From a bacterium (GTDB taxonomy: Bacteria > Myxococcota_A > Bradymonadia > UBA7976 > UBA1532), in contig JAUHVS010000489.1 in assembly GCA_030424955.1 (NCBI GenBank), positions 1-5,126 on the forward strand: a DNA stretch of 5,126 nt, read 5' to 3'. The notes under the pieces are model-generated. The model worked only from the letters and a program-made list of their open reading frames with translations, had not been told where the DNA came from and did not search any database. Positions 1 through 5,126 of the stretch are shown in pieces; position 1 is the first letter of the stretch, and the number at the start of each line of letters is the position of its first letter. The position numbers and the translations under genes were made by a program.

Positions 1-1076
1 GGCGCTCAACCTGTGCCGACGGGGACTGGTCCCGACGCTGCGAGGGCGAGGTGTTGCCCGCCGCCGAGACCTGCGACGGGCGGGATCAGGACTGCGACGG
101 CCAGGTGGATGAGTCCGAGGGCGGCGGCGCGCTGCGCCAGCCTTGCTGGCCCGACGGCGCCCCGGCGGCCGCCCGAGGGGTCGGCGCCTGCGCAGACGGC
201 CAGCAGCGCTGCACGAACGGCAGCTTTGGCGTGTGTGAGGGGGCGACGCTGCCGTCCGGTGAGCGGTGCGACAACCTCGACAACGACTGCGATGGCGAGG
301 TGGACGAGGAGGTCTACGAATCCTGCGGGCGGGACGAGGGCGCCTGCCGCCCGGGCCGCCGAGCGTGCCGCAACGGCCAGTTCAGTGGGCGCTGCGAGGA
401 CGACATCGAGCCGGGCGACGAGACCTGCAATGGGCTGGACGACGACTGTGATGGCCGCACGGACGAAGGCACCGACGCCGCCTGTCAGGGCCAGTGCGGG
501 CCAGGCACCCAGCGCTGCGTGGACGGCGCGCCGGGGGCCTGTGAGGTGCCCGTGATGCCTGAGAACGAGCGCTGCAACGGCGAGGACGATGACTGCGACG
601 GCCGCACCGACGAGGGCCTGCAGCGGGCCTGCGGCGCGGATCCGGTGGGGACCTGCCGCCAGGGCATGCAGGCCTGCCAGGGCGGGGTGTGGGGCGACTG
701 TGTGGGCGAAGAGGGCCCCGAGCCCGAGGTGTGCGACGCCCTCGACAACGACTGCGACGGCGACACCGACGAGGGGGTCGTGCGGTCGTGCGGGGAGGGC
801 GTCGAGTTCGTCTGCGAGCTGGGCGTTCAGCGCTGTATCGGCAACCAGATGTGGGACGGCACCTGCGTCGGCCTGGTGGTCGGCGAGGCCGAGATCTGCG
901 CCAACGACCGGGACGACGACTGTGACGGCGCCGTCGATGAGGGCTGCGCGCCGGCGGGCTGCGATCCGGCCTGCGGCGATGGGCACCAGTGCGTCGACGG
1001 CGCCTGTGTGTGCGGCGACACGGGCGCCGCGTGTGCGCCCGGCATCGCGTGCGTCGAGGGTGGGTGCGCGGGGTGA
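1..1076 (+). CDS. Cys-rich MopE-type repeat protein, probably exported (5' end missing)
   Basis: The reading frame is open from the window edge (first whole codon at 3) to TGA at 1074-1076, so the N-terminus and any signal peptide lie upstream. A GTG at 51 is not a credible start, because the 16 residues before it (CADGDW...C) fit the same repeat module. The visible part, about 357 residues, holds six copies of C-x-x-x-D-x-D-C-D-G-x-x-D-E, matching the putative metal-binding MopE motif (Pfam PF11617 style). Spacers carry further Cys and G-x-C patterns. A Cys-dense tail follows the last copy (nt 942-1073, roughly C-x3-C-x5-C-x4-C-x-C). The D-x-D-x-D-G core resembles Ca2+-binding loops of thrombospondin type 3 or EF-hand type. 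Many paired Cys suggest a disulphide-bonded protein outside the cytoplasm; this is inference. It overlaps the downstream kinase gene by one base. Metal identity and function are unknown. Confidence 0.85.
   Translation, partial: RSTCADGDWSRRCEGEVLPAAETCDGRDQDCDGQVDESEGGGALRQPCWPDGAPAAARGVGACADGQQRCTNGSFGVCEGATLPSGERCDNLDNDCDGEVDEEVYESCGRDEGACRPGRRACRNGQFSGRCEDDIEPGDETCNGLDDDCDGRTDEGTDAACQGQCGPGTQRCVDGAPGACEVPVMPENERCNGEDDDCDGRTDEGLQRACGADPVGTCRQGMQACQGGVWGDCVGEEGPEPEVCDALDNDCDGDTDEGVVRSCGEGVEFVCELGVQRCIGNQMWDGTCVGLVVGEAEICANDRDDDCDGAVDEGCAPAGCDPACGDGHQCVDGACVCGDTGAACAPGIACVEGGCAG
66..941 (+). repeat. Six MopE-like DxDCDGxxDE protein repeats
   Basis: Copies of E-x-C-x3-D-x-D-C-D-G-x-x-D-E are encoded at 66-113, 261-308, 420-467, 567-614, 726-773 and 891-941. 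Start-to-start spacing is about 65, 53, 49, 53 and 55 residues. Between motifs the spacer usually has C-x3-G-x-x-x-C and G-x-(W/F)-x-x-C elements, so the real repeat unit is about 50 residues. All six keep the D-x-D-C-D-G core and the final D-E. The sixth copy has one extra residue between its two Cys (8 positions apart instead of 7). The array is degenerate at the DNA level, so it is an old protein repeat rather than a recent tandem duplication. Confidence 0.85.
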
Positions 1077-3115
1077 TGCGCCCCGGCGAGATCTTCGGCC
1101 GCTACCGCATGCTGGGCCTGCTGGGTCGGGGCGGCATGGCCGAGGTGTACCTGGCGCAGGCGGTGGACGGCCCCACCTTGGCGCGGGTGGCGCTCAAGCG
1201 GCTGCTGCCCCACTACACCGACAACCACAAGTTCGTGACGATGATGCGCGACGAGGCCCGCATCGCCTCGGCCATCAACCACCCCAACGTGGCGCGGGTC
1301 TACGAGTTCGGGACCCATGACGACGTCCACTACATGGTCATGGAGTACGTGGACGGCGTCGACCTGGGCCGGGTGCTGCGGCGCCTGAAGGCGCAGGGGC
1401 AGGGGATGCCGCTGGCGGCCGCCCTGTACATCGCGGCCCAGGTGGCCCACGGCCTGCACGCCGCCCATGATCTGCGCGACGAGACGGGCGAGGCGCAGGG
1501 GGTCATCCACCGCGACGTCAGCCCGCACAACGTGCTGGTGTCCCACGAGGGGGCCGTCAAGCTCATCGACTTCGGGGTGGCGAAGGCGCGCTCGAACAGC
1601 ACCCAGACCCGCAGCGGGGTCATCAAGGGCAAGCTGCAGTACATGTCGCCCGAGCAGGCGCAGGCGCTGCCCCTGGACGCCCGCGCCGACGTCTTCTCGC
1701 TGGGGATGACCCTGTACCGCCTGATCACAGGGCGGCTGCCGTTCACCGGTCAGACGGACTACCAGATCTACGACCAGATCCTGCGGCGCCCCACGCCGCC
1801 CCCCCGGCACTACGTCCACGATCTGCCGCTGCGGGTCGAGGCGATCCTGCTCAAGGCGCTGCGCAAGGACCGTGGGGCGCGCTTCGCGTCGGCGGCCCAC
1901 ATGGCGCACGTGATCGAGCAGGCGCTGGCCGAGTGCAGCCCCGGCTACGGGGCCCTCGATCTCGCCGGCCTGCTCATGCAGACGGTGGTCACGGCGACGC
2001 CCGAGGCCATGCTGAGCGACGGGGAGGAGGACGACGACCTCGTCGGCATGGATCACACGCCCAGCGCGAGCTCCGGGACCCCGCTGCTCGACGCCTTCGA
2101 GGTCGAGCGCCTGACCCGCATGGAGGCGTACCCGGAGGCCTTCGCCCGGACGGTCCGCGCGGCAGTCGCCCCAGGCGCCCCCCCCGAGGCGCGGGCGGCC
2201 GACGGGCTGCCGATGCACGCCGTCACCGTGCGGCACGCCCCCGAGGCGCCCGCGCCGCTGAGCCCGCATGGCACCCGCGTCGACCGGGACGGGCCGTGGC
2301 GGAGCGCGGCGGCTGAGCCGGCCGAGCCCGGCCTACCGGCGACGGTGATCCACGCGGTCGCGCCGCCCGCGCGGGCCCCGGAGCGCCGGCGCCTGAGCGA
2401 CAGCGCCGAGAGCTCGGGGGGGTGGCGGGTCGCCTCGGCGACCGACCTGGTCCCGCAGCCGCGGCTCAGGTGGCAGCGCATCGCGCTGGTCGCGGTGGCC
2501 GCGCTCGTGGGTACGGTGGTGGCGCTGCTGTGGGCTCGATCCGCCCGGACCCCAGCCCCTGCGCCTTCGGTGTTCTCGGCCTCGGGTCGGGCGGCGGCGG
2601 GCGGCGCCGGGTCGCCGGGGCGCGCCAGCACACCGCTGCCCCCCGCGGCCGTGGAGGCCCTCGACGCCGGCCAAGCGGGTGCGGGGTCGGGGGGGACGAC
2701 CGTGATCGGTGCCGCTGCGCTCGATGCGGTGGCGCAGCCGGTGGACGCGCTGGACGCTGCGCTGGCCGACGCCGGCCGACCCGACGCGGGGGCCCCGGAC
2801 GCCGAGGACGCCGCGGTCGACGCGGCCTGGCCCGCCCCCAAGGTGGCGCCGTCGCCGCCCCGCCGGATCGTCGCCCCACGGCGGCGGCCGGCGAAGGCCG
2901 CGGCGCCCGGCTACTTGACCGTCAACGCGCTGCCGTGGGCCCACGTCGAGGTAGACGGTCGGCGGCTGGCGAAGCACACGCCCCTGCAGCGCGTGCCGCT
3001 GCCTGCAGGGGCCCACACGGTCACGCTCGTGTCCCCCAGCGGCGTCAAGTTCTCGAAGCCGATCAAGGTGGTGTCTGGCGATGAGGTGCGGGTGGTGCAC
3101 CGCTTCGACCGGTAG
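1076..3115 (+). CDS. Membrane Ser/Thr protein kinase with C-terminal PEGA domain
   Basis: The ATG at 1076 gives 679 residues; the longer reading from 989 adds 29 Arg-rich residues that only shadow gene 1, and a kinase normally starts close to its F-G-R-Y-x-x-L motif. The kinase domain spans about residues 10-285: Gly loop GRGGMAEV (17-24), VALK with Lys41, alpha-C Glu60, HRDVSPHN (145-152) with Asp147 and Asn152, DFG (165-167), Ser/Thr-rich activation loop (173-181), SPE (191-193) and D205-x4-G210. It therefore looks catalytically complete, although the usual Lys of HRDxK is Ser149. A 180-residue low-complexity juxtamembrane part leads to one membrane segment (about 469-487). Outside follow an Ala/Pro/Asp-rich linker (DA dipeptides at 548-584), a basic patch (596-607) and a PEGA domain (about 611-679, with GYLTVNALPWAHVEVDG). 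Family knowledge suggests cytoplasmic phosphorylation with an envelope-side PEGA sensor or anchor. Its start overlaps the repeat-protein stop by one base (TGATG). Confidence 0.93.
   Translation: MRPGEIFGRYRMLGLLGRGGMAEVYLAQAVDGPTLARVALKRLLPHYTDNHKFVTMMRDEARIASAINHPNVARVYEFGTHDDVHYMVMEYVDGVDLGRVLRRLKAQGQGMPLAAALYIAAQVAHGLHAAHDLRDETGEAQGVIHRDVSPHNVLVSHEGAVKLIDFGVAKARSNSTQTRSGVIKGKLQYMSPEQAQALPLDARADVFSLGMTLYRLITGRLPFTGQTDYQIYDQILRRPTPPPRHYVHDLPLRVEAILLKALRKDRGARFASAAHMAHVIEQALAECSPGYGALDLAGLLMQTVVTATPEAMLSDGEEDDDLVGMDHTPSASSGTPLLDAFEVERLTRMEAYPEAFARTVRAAVAPGAPPEARAADGLPMHAVTVRHAPEAPAPLSPHGTRVDRDGPWRSAAAEPAEPGLPATVIHAVAPPARAPERRRLSDSAESSGGWRVASATDLVPQPRLRWQRIALVAVAALVGTVVALLWARSARTPAPAPSVFSASGRAAAGGAGSPGRASTPLPPAAVEALDAGQAGAGSGGTTVIGAAALDAVAQPVDALDAALADAGRPDAGAPDAEDAAVDAAWPAPKVAPSPPRRIVAPRRRPAKAAAPGYLTVNALPWAHVEVDGRRLAKHTPLQRVPLPAGAHTVTLVSPSGVKFSKPIKVVSGDEVRVVHRFDR
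2720..2827 (+). repeat. Asp-Ala-rich low-complexity linker of the kinase
   Basis: Residues 549-584 of the PEGA kinase contain eight Asp-Ala dipeptides spaced 3 to 7 residues apart (for example DAGRPDAGAPDAEDAAVDA). The segment is acidic, lies on the non-cytoplasmic side of the membrane segment, and is followed by a basic Arg/Lys patch. It is most likely a flexible spacer that carries the PEGA domain away from the membrane. Similar DAG/PDA-rich linkers are common in envelope proteins of this group of bacteria. Confidence 0.6.
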
Positions 3116-3132
3116 GCCGCGGGGGCCCCGGC
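3116..3132. terminator. Convergent 17-bp gap with a weak GC hairpin, terminator doubtful
   Basis: The gap between the kinase stop (TAG, 3113-3115) and the activator stop (TGA on the minus strand, 3135-3133) is only 17 bp and is entirely G and C. GCCG (3116-3119) can pair with CGGC (3129-3132), with extra G/C pairing inside, but the loop would be tight and neither strand has a T tract. If transcription ends here it may depend on Rho, or transcripts may read through and overlap antisense. Confidence 0.2.
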
Positions 3133-4554
3133 TCAGCTGTCCCGGCTGGGCTCCAGCCCATACTTCTTCATGAGCTTTCGGAAGTACTTGCGGTCGATCT
3201 CGGCCTCTCGGGCGGCGTGGCTGATGTTGAAGTCGTTCTGCTCCAACAGCTGACGGATGTAGTCCCGCTCGAAGGCCGCGACCCACTTCTCTTTGGCGTC
3301 CTTGAAGGTGCCAATGTCGCTGACCTCCTGGTCGGGGTCGCTGAGCATGGTGGGCTTCAAGGCGGTCAGCCGCTGCATGTGGCCGCTGCCCGTCAGGTGC
3401 TGGGGCAGGTCCTCGAGCTGGATCACGTCGCCCTCGGCGAAGCTGCAGGCCCGCTCCACCACGTTGAGCAGCTCGCGCACGTTGCCGGGCCAGTCGTAGC
3501 CCATCAGGGCCTCAAGGGTCTCGCGGGCGAGGGTGTTGAACCGCAGCCGCCCCTCGGCGTCGCGGTTGAACCGGCCCACCCGCAGGAACTGGCGCACGAG
3601 CAGCGGGATGTCTTCGCAGCGCTCCCGCAGCGGCGGCAGGAAGAGCCGGACCACGCTGAGGCGGTAGTAGAGGTCTTCCCGGAAGCGCCCCGCGCGGACC
3701 TCTTCTTCGAGCCGGCGGTTGGTCGCGGCGATGACGCGCACGTTGACCTTCATCGGGCGGGTGCCGCCCACGCGGCGGACCTCGCGGGTCTCCAGCACCC
3801 GCAGCAGCTTGGGCTGCAGGTCCAAGGTGAGCTCGCCCAGCTCGTCGAGGAAGATCGTGCCGCCGTTGGCCATCTCGAAGAGGCCCGGCCGGGCCATGAT
3901 CGCGCCGGTGAAGGAGCCCTTCTCGTGGCCGAACAGCTCGGACTCGATGAGGTTGTCGGGCACGGCGGAGCAGTCGAAGACCACGAAGGGCTTGTCGCTG
4001 CGGTGGGAGGTCTGGTGCAGGGTGCGCGCCACGACCTCTTTGCCCGTGCCCGTCTCGCCCTCGATCACCACCGTCGTGTCCGTCGGGGCGATCTTCTCGA
4101 GGATGCCGAAGAGCTGCCGCATCTTGACGTTGGCGCCGATGATCTCGCCGAAGCGGTCGTCGGTGGACGGCTGGATGCGCACCTTCTCGTCGATGCTCTG
4201 GAACTCGAGGCGGGCCTTGCCGAGGGTGATCTGGCAGCCGGGCTTGAGGTAGGCCTCCTTCACCCGGACCTTGTTGACGAAGGTGCCGTTCGTGCTGCCC
4301 AGGTCCTGGACGACGTACGCGCTCTCTTCTTGGTAGATGCGGCAGTGGTAGCGGCTGACGGTCTCGTCGGGCAGCACCAGATCGTTGTCGTCCATCGCGC
4401 CGATGGTGACGACGGCCTGATCGTAGATGTGCTCCACCCACCGGCCGTCTTGATCGACGGCCACCCGGCACTTGCGCAGGTGCAGCGTGGGGGCGTCGTC
4501 GCCCACGTAGGCGATCTGCGTCGGTGGGACGTAGTCAGGGAACTTCTTGCCCAT
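3133..4554 (-). CDS. FHA-domain sigma-54-dependent transcriptional activator (enhancer-binding protein)
   Basis: This complete 473-residue gene starts at ATG (4554-4552) and ends with TGA (3135-3133). An FHA domain occupies about residues 30-120, with TIGAMDDND (50-58), VSRYH (66-70) and LGSTNGTFVN (85-94). It replaces the receiver domain found in NtrC-type activators. The AAA+ domain (about 137-390) has Walker A GETGTGKE (166-173), the sigma-54 contact loop GSFTGA (213-218), Walker B TIFLDE (233-238), sensor I ATN (277-279), Arg fingers in FREDLYYRL (Arg292, Arg298) and sensor II WPGNVREL (355-362). A Fis-type helix-turn-helix lies at about 443-463. The family binds upstream enhancers and uses ATP hydrolysis to open sigma-54 promoters. 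The FHA domain should make activity respond to phospho-Thr, and kinase genes on both sides fit this. Two deviations stand out: Ala53 where FHA domains usually have Arg, and GSFTGA instead of GAFTGA. No Shine-Dalgarno sequence is apparent before the start. Confidence 0.95.
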   Translation of the reverse strand: MGKKFPDYVPPTQIAYVGDDAPTLHLRKCRVAVDQDGRWVEHIYDQAVVTIGAMDDNDLVLPDETVSRYHCRIYQEESAYVVQDLGSTNGTFVNKVRVKEAYLKPGCQITLGKARLEFQSIDEKVRIQPSTDDRFGEIIGANVKMRQLFGILEKIAPTDTTVVIEGETGTGKEVVARTLHQTSHRSDKPFVVFDCSAVPDNLIESELFGHEKGSFTGAIMARPGLFEMANGGTIFLDELGELTLDLQPKLLRVLETREVRRVGGTRPMKVNVRVIAATNRRLEEEVRAGRFREDLYYRLSVVRLFLPPLRERCEDIPLLVRQFLRVGRFNRDAEGRLRFNTLARETLEALMGYDWPGNVRELLNVVERACSFAEGDVIQLEDLPQHLTGSGHMQRLTALKPTMLSDPDQEVSDIGTFKDAKEKWVAAFERDYIRQLLEQNDFNISHAAREAEIDRKYFRKLMKKYGLEPSRDS

Positions 4555-4561
4555 GCCGCGT

Positions 4562-4591
4562 AGTGTGGGACCACGGTCCGGCGCCCGTCAA
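4562..4591 (-). promoter_or_regulatory. Candidate sigma-70-type promoter of the FHA activator
   Basis: On the minus strand, TTGACG (4591-4586) matches five of six -35 consensus bases. With an 18-nt spacer it is followed by CACACT (4567-4562), a weak -10 that keeps the important A at position 2 and T at position 6. A transcript from it would begin around 4555, next to the ATG at 4554, implying a leaderless or nearly leaderless mRNA. The prediction rests on short motifs in GC-rich DNA. Confidence 0.3.
4568..4579. promoter_or_regulatory. Short inverted repeat GGACC-AC-GGTCC, possible operator
   Basis: Perfect 5-bp arms are separated by two bases. The repeat lies within the spacer of the candidate minus-strand promoter, a position where a bound regulator would affect that promoter. 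Chance occurrence is quite possible for so short a repeat. Confidence 0.2.
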
Positions 4592-4610
4592 CCGCCGCAG
4601 CGCACGGCGG
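4592..4610. promoter_or_regulatory. Inverted repeat CCGCCG-N7-CGGCGG, possible operator
   Basis: Perfect 6-bp arms (4592-4597 and 4605-4610) lie around a 7-nt centre and directly adjoin the TTGACG hexamer of the candidate activator promoter. It lies about mid-way between the two divergent starts, so a bound dimer could influence both. In GC-rich DNA such CCG/CGG arms also arise by chance. Confidence 0.25.
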
Positions 4611-4655
4611 AGCGGCGACACAACGCAGCAAGATGCGGCGGCCGGCGCTTCAGGG

Positions 4656-4661
4656 TAAAGT
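4656..4661 (+). promoter_or_regulatory. Candidate -10 element of the second kinase
   Basis: TAAAGT agrees with TATAAT at four of six positions, including positions 1, 2 and 6, and is the most AT-rich spot in the intergenic region. No convincing -35 lies 16 to 18 bp upstream. A start site about 7 nt downstream would fall next to GTG 4669 or ATG 4672, again suggesting a leaderless mRNA. Confidence 0.2.
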
Positions 4662-4671
4662 GCGCCCCGTG

Positions 4672-5126
4672 ATGCACGAACAGTTTGGCCGCTACATCCT
4701 GGAAGACCGGATCGCCATTGGCGGGATGGCCGAGATCTTCCGCGCCAAGGCCCCCGGCTTGGGGGGCTTCGAGAAGGTGCTGGCCATCAAGCGCCTGCAC
4801 CCGCGCTACAGCCAGGACGCCGACTTCATCGAGATGCTCATCGATGAGGCGCGCATCACGGTGGAGCTGTCCCACGCGAACATCGGGCAGATCTTCGACC
4901 TCGGCAAGGTCGAGGACCACTACTACATCGCGATGGAGTTCATCGACGGGCGTGACCTGTACCGGGTCATGAAGAAGCTCAAGGAGCGCAACCAGGGCTT
5001 CCCGCTCGATACCGCGGCGTACGTGACCATGGAGTGCTGCGCGGGCCTCGACTACGCCCACCGCAAGCGCGACGCCCGCAACCGCCCGCTGCACATCATC
5101 CACCGCGACGTCTCGCCCCAGAACGT
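4672..5126 (+). CDS. Second Ser/Thr protein kinase, N-terminal part (3' end missing)
   Basis: The frame runs open from ATG 4672 to the window end, giving 151 whole codons. A GTG at 4669 is directly before it in the same frame and is an alternative start. The sequence begins MHEQFGRYILEDRI, the usual N-terminus of these kinases. It then shows the Gly-loop region AIGGMAEIF (15-23), ATP-binding Lys40 in AIKRL, alpha-C Glu59, a hinge region with AMEF (87-90), and the catalytic loop HRDVSPQN (144-151) with Asp146 and Asn151, where the window ends. The DFG motif, activation loop and any membrane or sensor domain are out of view. The first Gly of the Gly loop is Ala15, and the HRDxK Lys is Ser148. 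It is transcribed divergently from the FHA activator, so it may be a partner kinase; this is inference. No strong Shine-Dalgarno sequence is visible (AGGG at 4652-4655 is 16 nt from the ATG). Confidence 0.93.
   Translation, partial: MHEQFGRYILEDRIAIGGMAEIFRAKAPGLGGFEKVLAIKRLHPRYSQDADFIEMLIDEARITVELSHANIGQIFDLGKVEDHYYIAMEFIDGRDLYRVMKKLKERNQGFPLDTAAYVTMECCAGLDYAHRKRDARNRPLHIIHRDVSPQN

Larger units (their letters stand above)
4555..4671. other. Divergent intergenic region between activator and second kinase
   Basis: These 117 bp separate the starts of the activator (minus) and the second kinase (plus), so promoters for both should lie here. Two inverted repeats are visible: CCGCCG/CGGCGG with a 7-nt spacer (4592-4610) and GGACC/GGTCC with a 2-nt spacer (4568-4579). 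There is no open reading frame with recognisable content, no sigma-54 -24/-12 element (TGGCAC-N5-TTGC) on either strand, and no good Shine-Dalgarno sequence before either gene. Confidence 0.6.

Noticed and set aside
6..986. Minus-strand open frame of 326 codons opposite the MopE-type repeats
   Set aside because: Its AVAVVV-like periodicity merely mirrors the repeated Asp/Cys codons of the real gene on the other strand.
989..1075. N-terminal extension of the PEGA kinase by 29 residues
   Set aside because: The extra residues are Arg-rich shadow of the repeat gene's Cys tail, while ATG 1076 gives the normal kinase N-terminus and a typical TGATG coupling junction.
827..2269. Long open frame of 480 codons on the minus strand across the repeat protein and kinase
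   Set aside because: It lies opposite a kinase with all catalytic motifs, its translation is low-complexity Arg/Gly/His/Val-rich with no domain, and such long antisense frames are expected in GC-rich DNA.
2267..2283. TGGCAC in the kinase gene, resembling a sigma-54 -24 element
   Set aside because: No TTGC lies at the required spacing, and the site is inside coding sequence with no gene start downstream.
2281..3084. Overlapping frames on both strands in the linker part of the kinase (such as 2422-3084 plus and 2333-3286 minus)
   Set aside because: Low-complexity GC-rich coding sequence keeps all frames open; the membrane segment and PEGA domain in the kinase frame show which frame is real.
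3217..4563. Long open frame of 448 codons on the plus strand opposite the sigma-54 activator
   Set aside because: The minus strand encodes a complete FHA-AAA-HTH protein here. The plus-strand reading is His/Val/Leu/Ala-rich with no recognisable motif and is a codon-bias shadow.

Overview
This very GC-rich window looks like chromosome from a myxobacterium-like member of the former Deltaproteobacteria (Myxococcota, Bradymonadota or relatives). The signs are MopE-type Cys/Asp repeat proteins, eukaryotic-like Ser/Thr kinases with the HRDVSPxN catalytic loop, PEGA domains, Asp-Ala-rich linkers, and an FHA-domain sigma-54 activator. The lineage is inferred from protein style only; no taxonomic marker gene is present.

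Layout. (1) Positions 1-1076, plus strand: the 3' end of a Cys-rich, probably exported repeat protein with six MopE-like DxDCDGxxDE motifs and a Cys-rich tail. (2) Positions 1076-3115, plus strand: a complete 679-residue membrane Ser/Thr kinase with an N-terminal cytoplasmic kinase domain, one membrane segment, an Asp-Ala/Pro linker and a C-terminal PEGA domain. Its ATG shares one base with the TGA of gene 1, so the two are probably co-transcribed and translationally coupled. (3) Positions 3133-4554, minus strand: a complete 473-residue sigma-54 enhancer-binding protein (FHA, AAA+, Fis-type HTH), converging on the kinase with a 17-bp gap. (4) Positions 4555-4671: a 117-bp divergent intergenic region with two short inverted repeats and weak promoter-like hexamers. 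(5) Position 4672 to the window end, plus strand: the 5' part of a second Ser/Thr kinase, cut by the window edge just after HRDVSPQN.

How the genes may work together (inference). FHA domains are phosphothreonine-binding modules, and this one is the only visible input domain on a sigma-54 activator lying between two Ser/Thr kinases. The simplest model is that one or both kinases create the phospho-Thr signal read by the activator, which then drives sigma-54 promoters elsewhere. The exported repeat protein coupled to the PEGA kinase could be an envelope partner or ligand of that kinase. The main caution is that the FHA domain lacks the usual Arg after the conserved Gly. No RNA gene, mobile element, CRISPR array or convincing strong terminator was seen.
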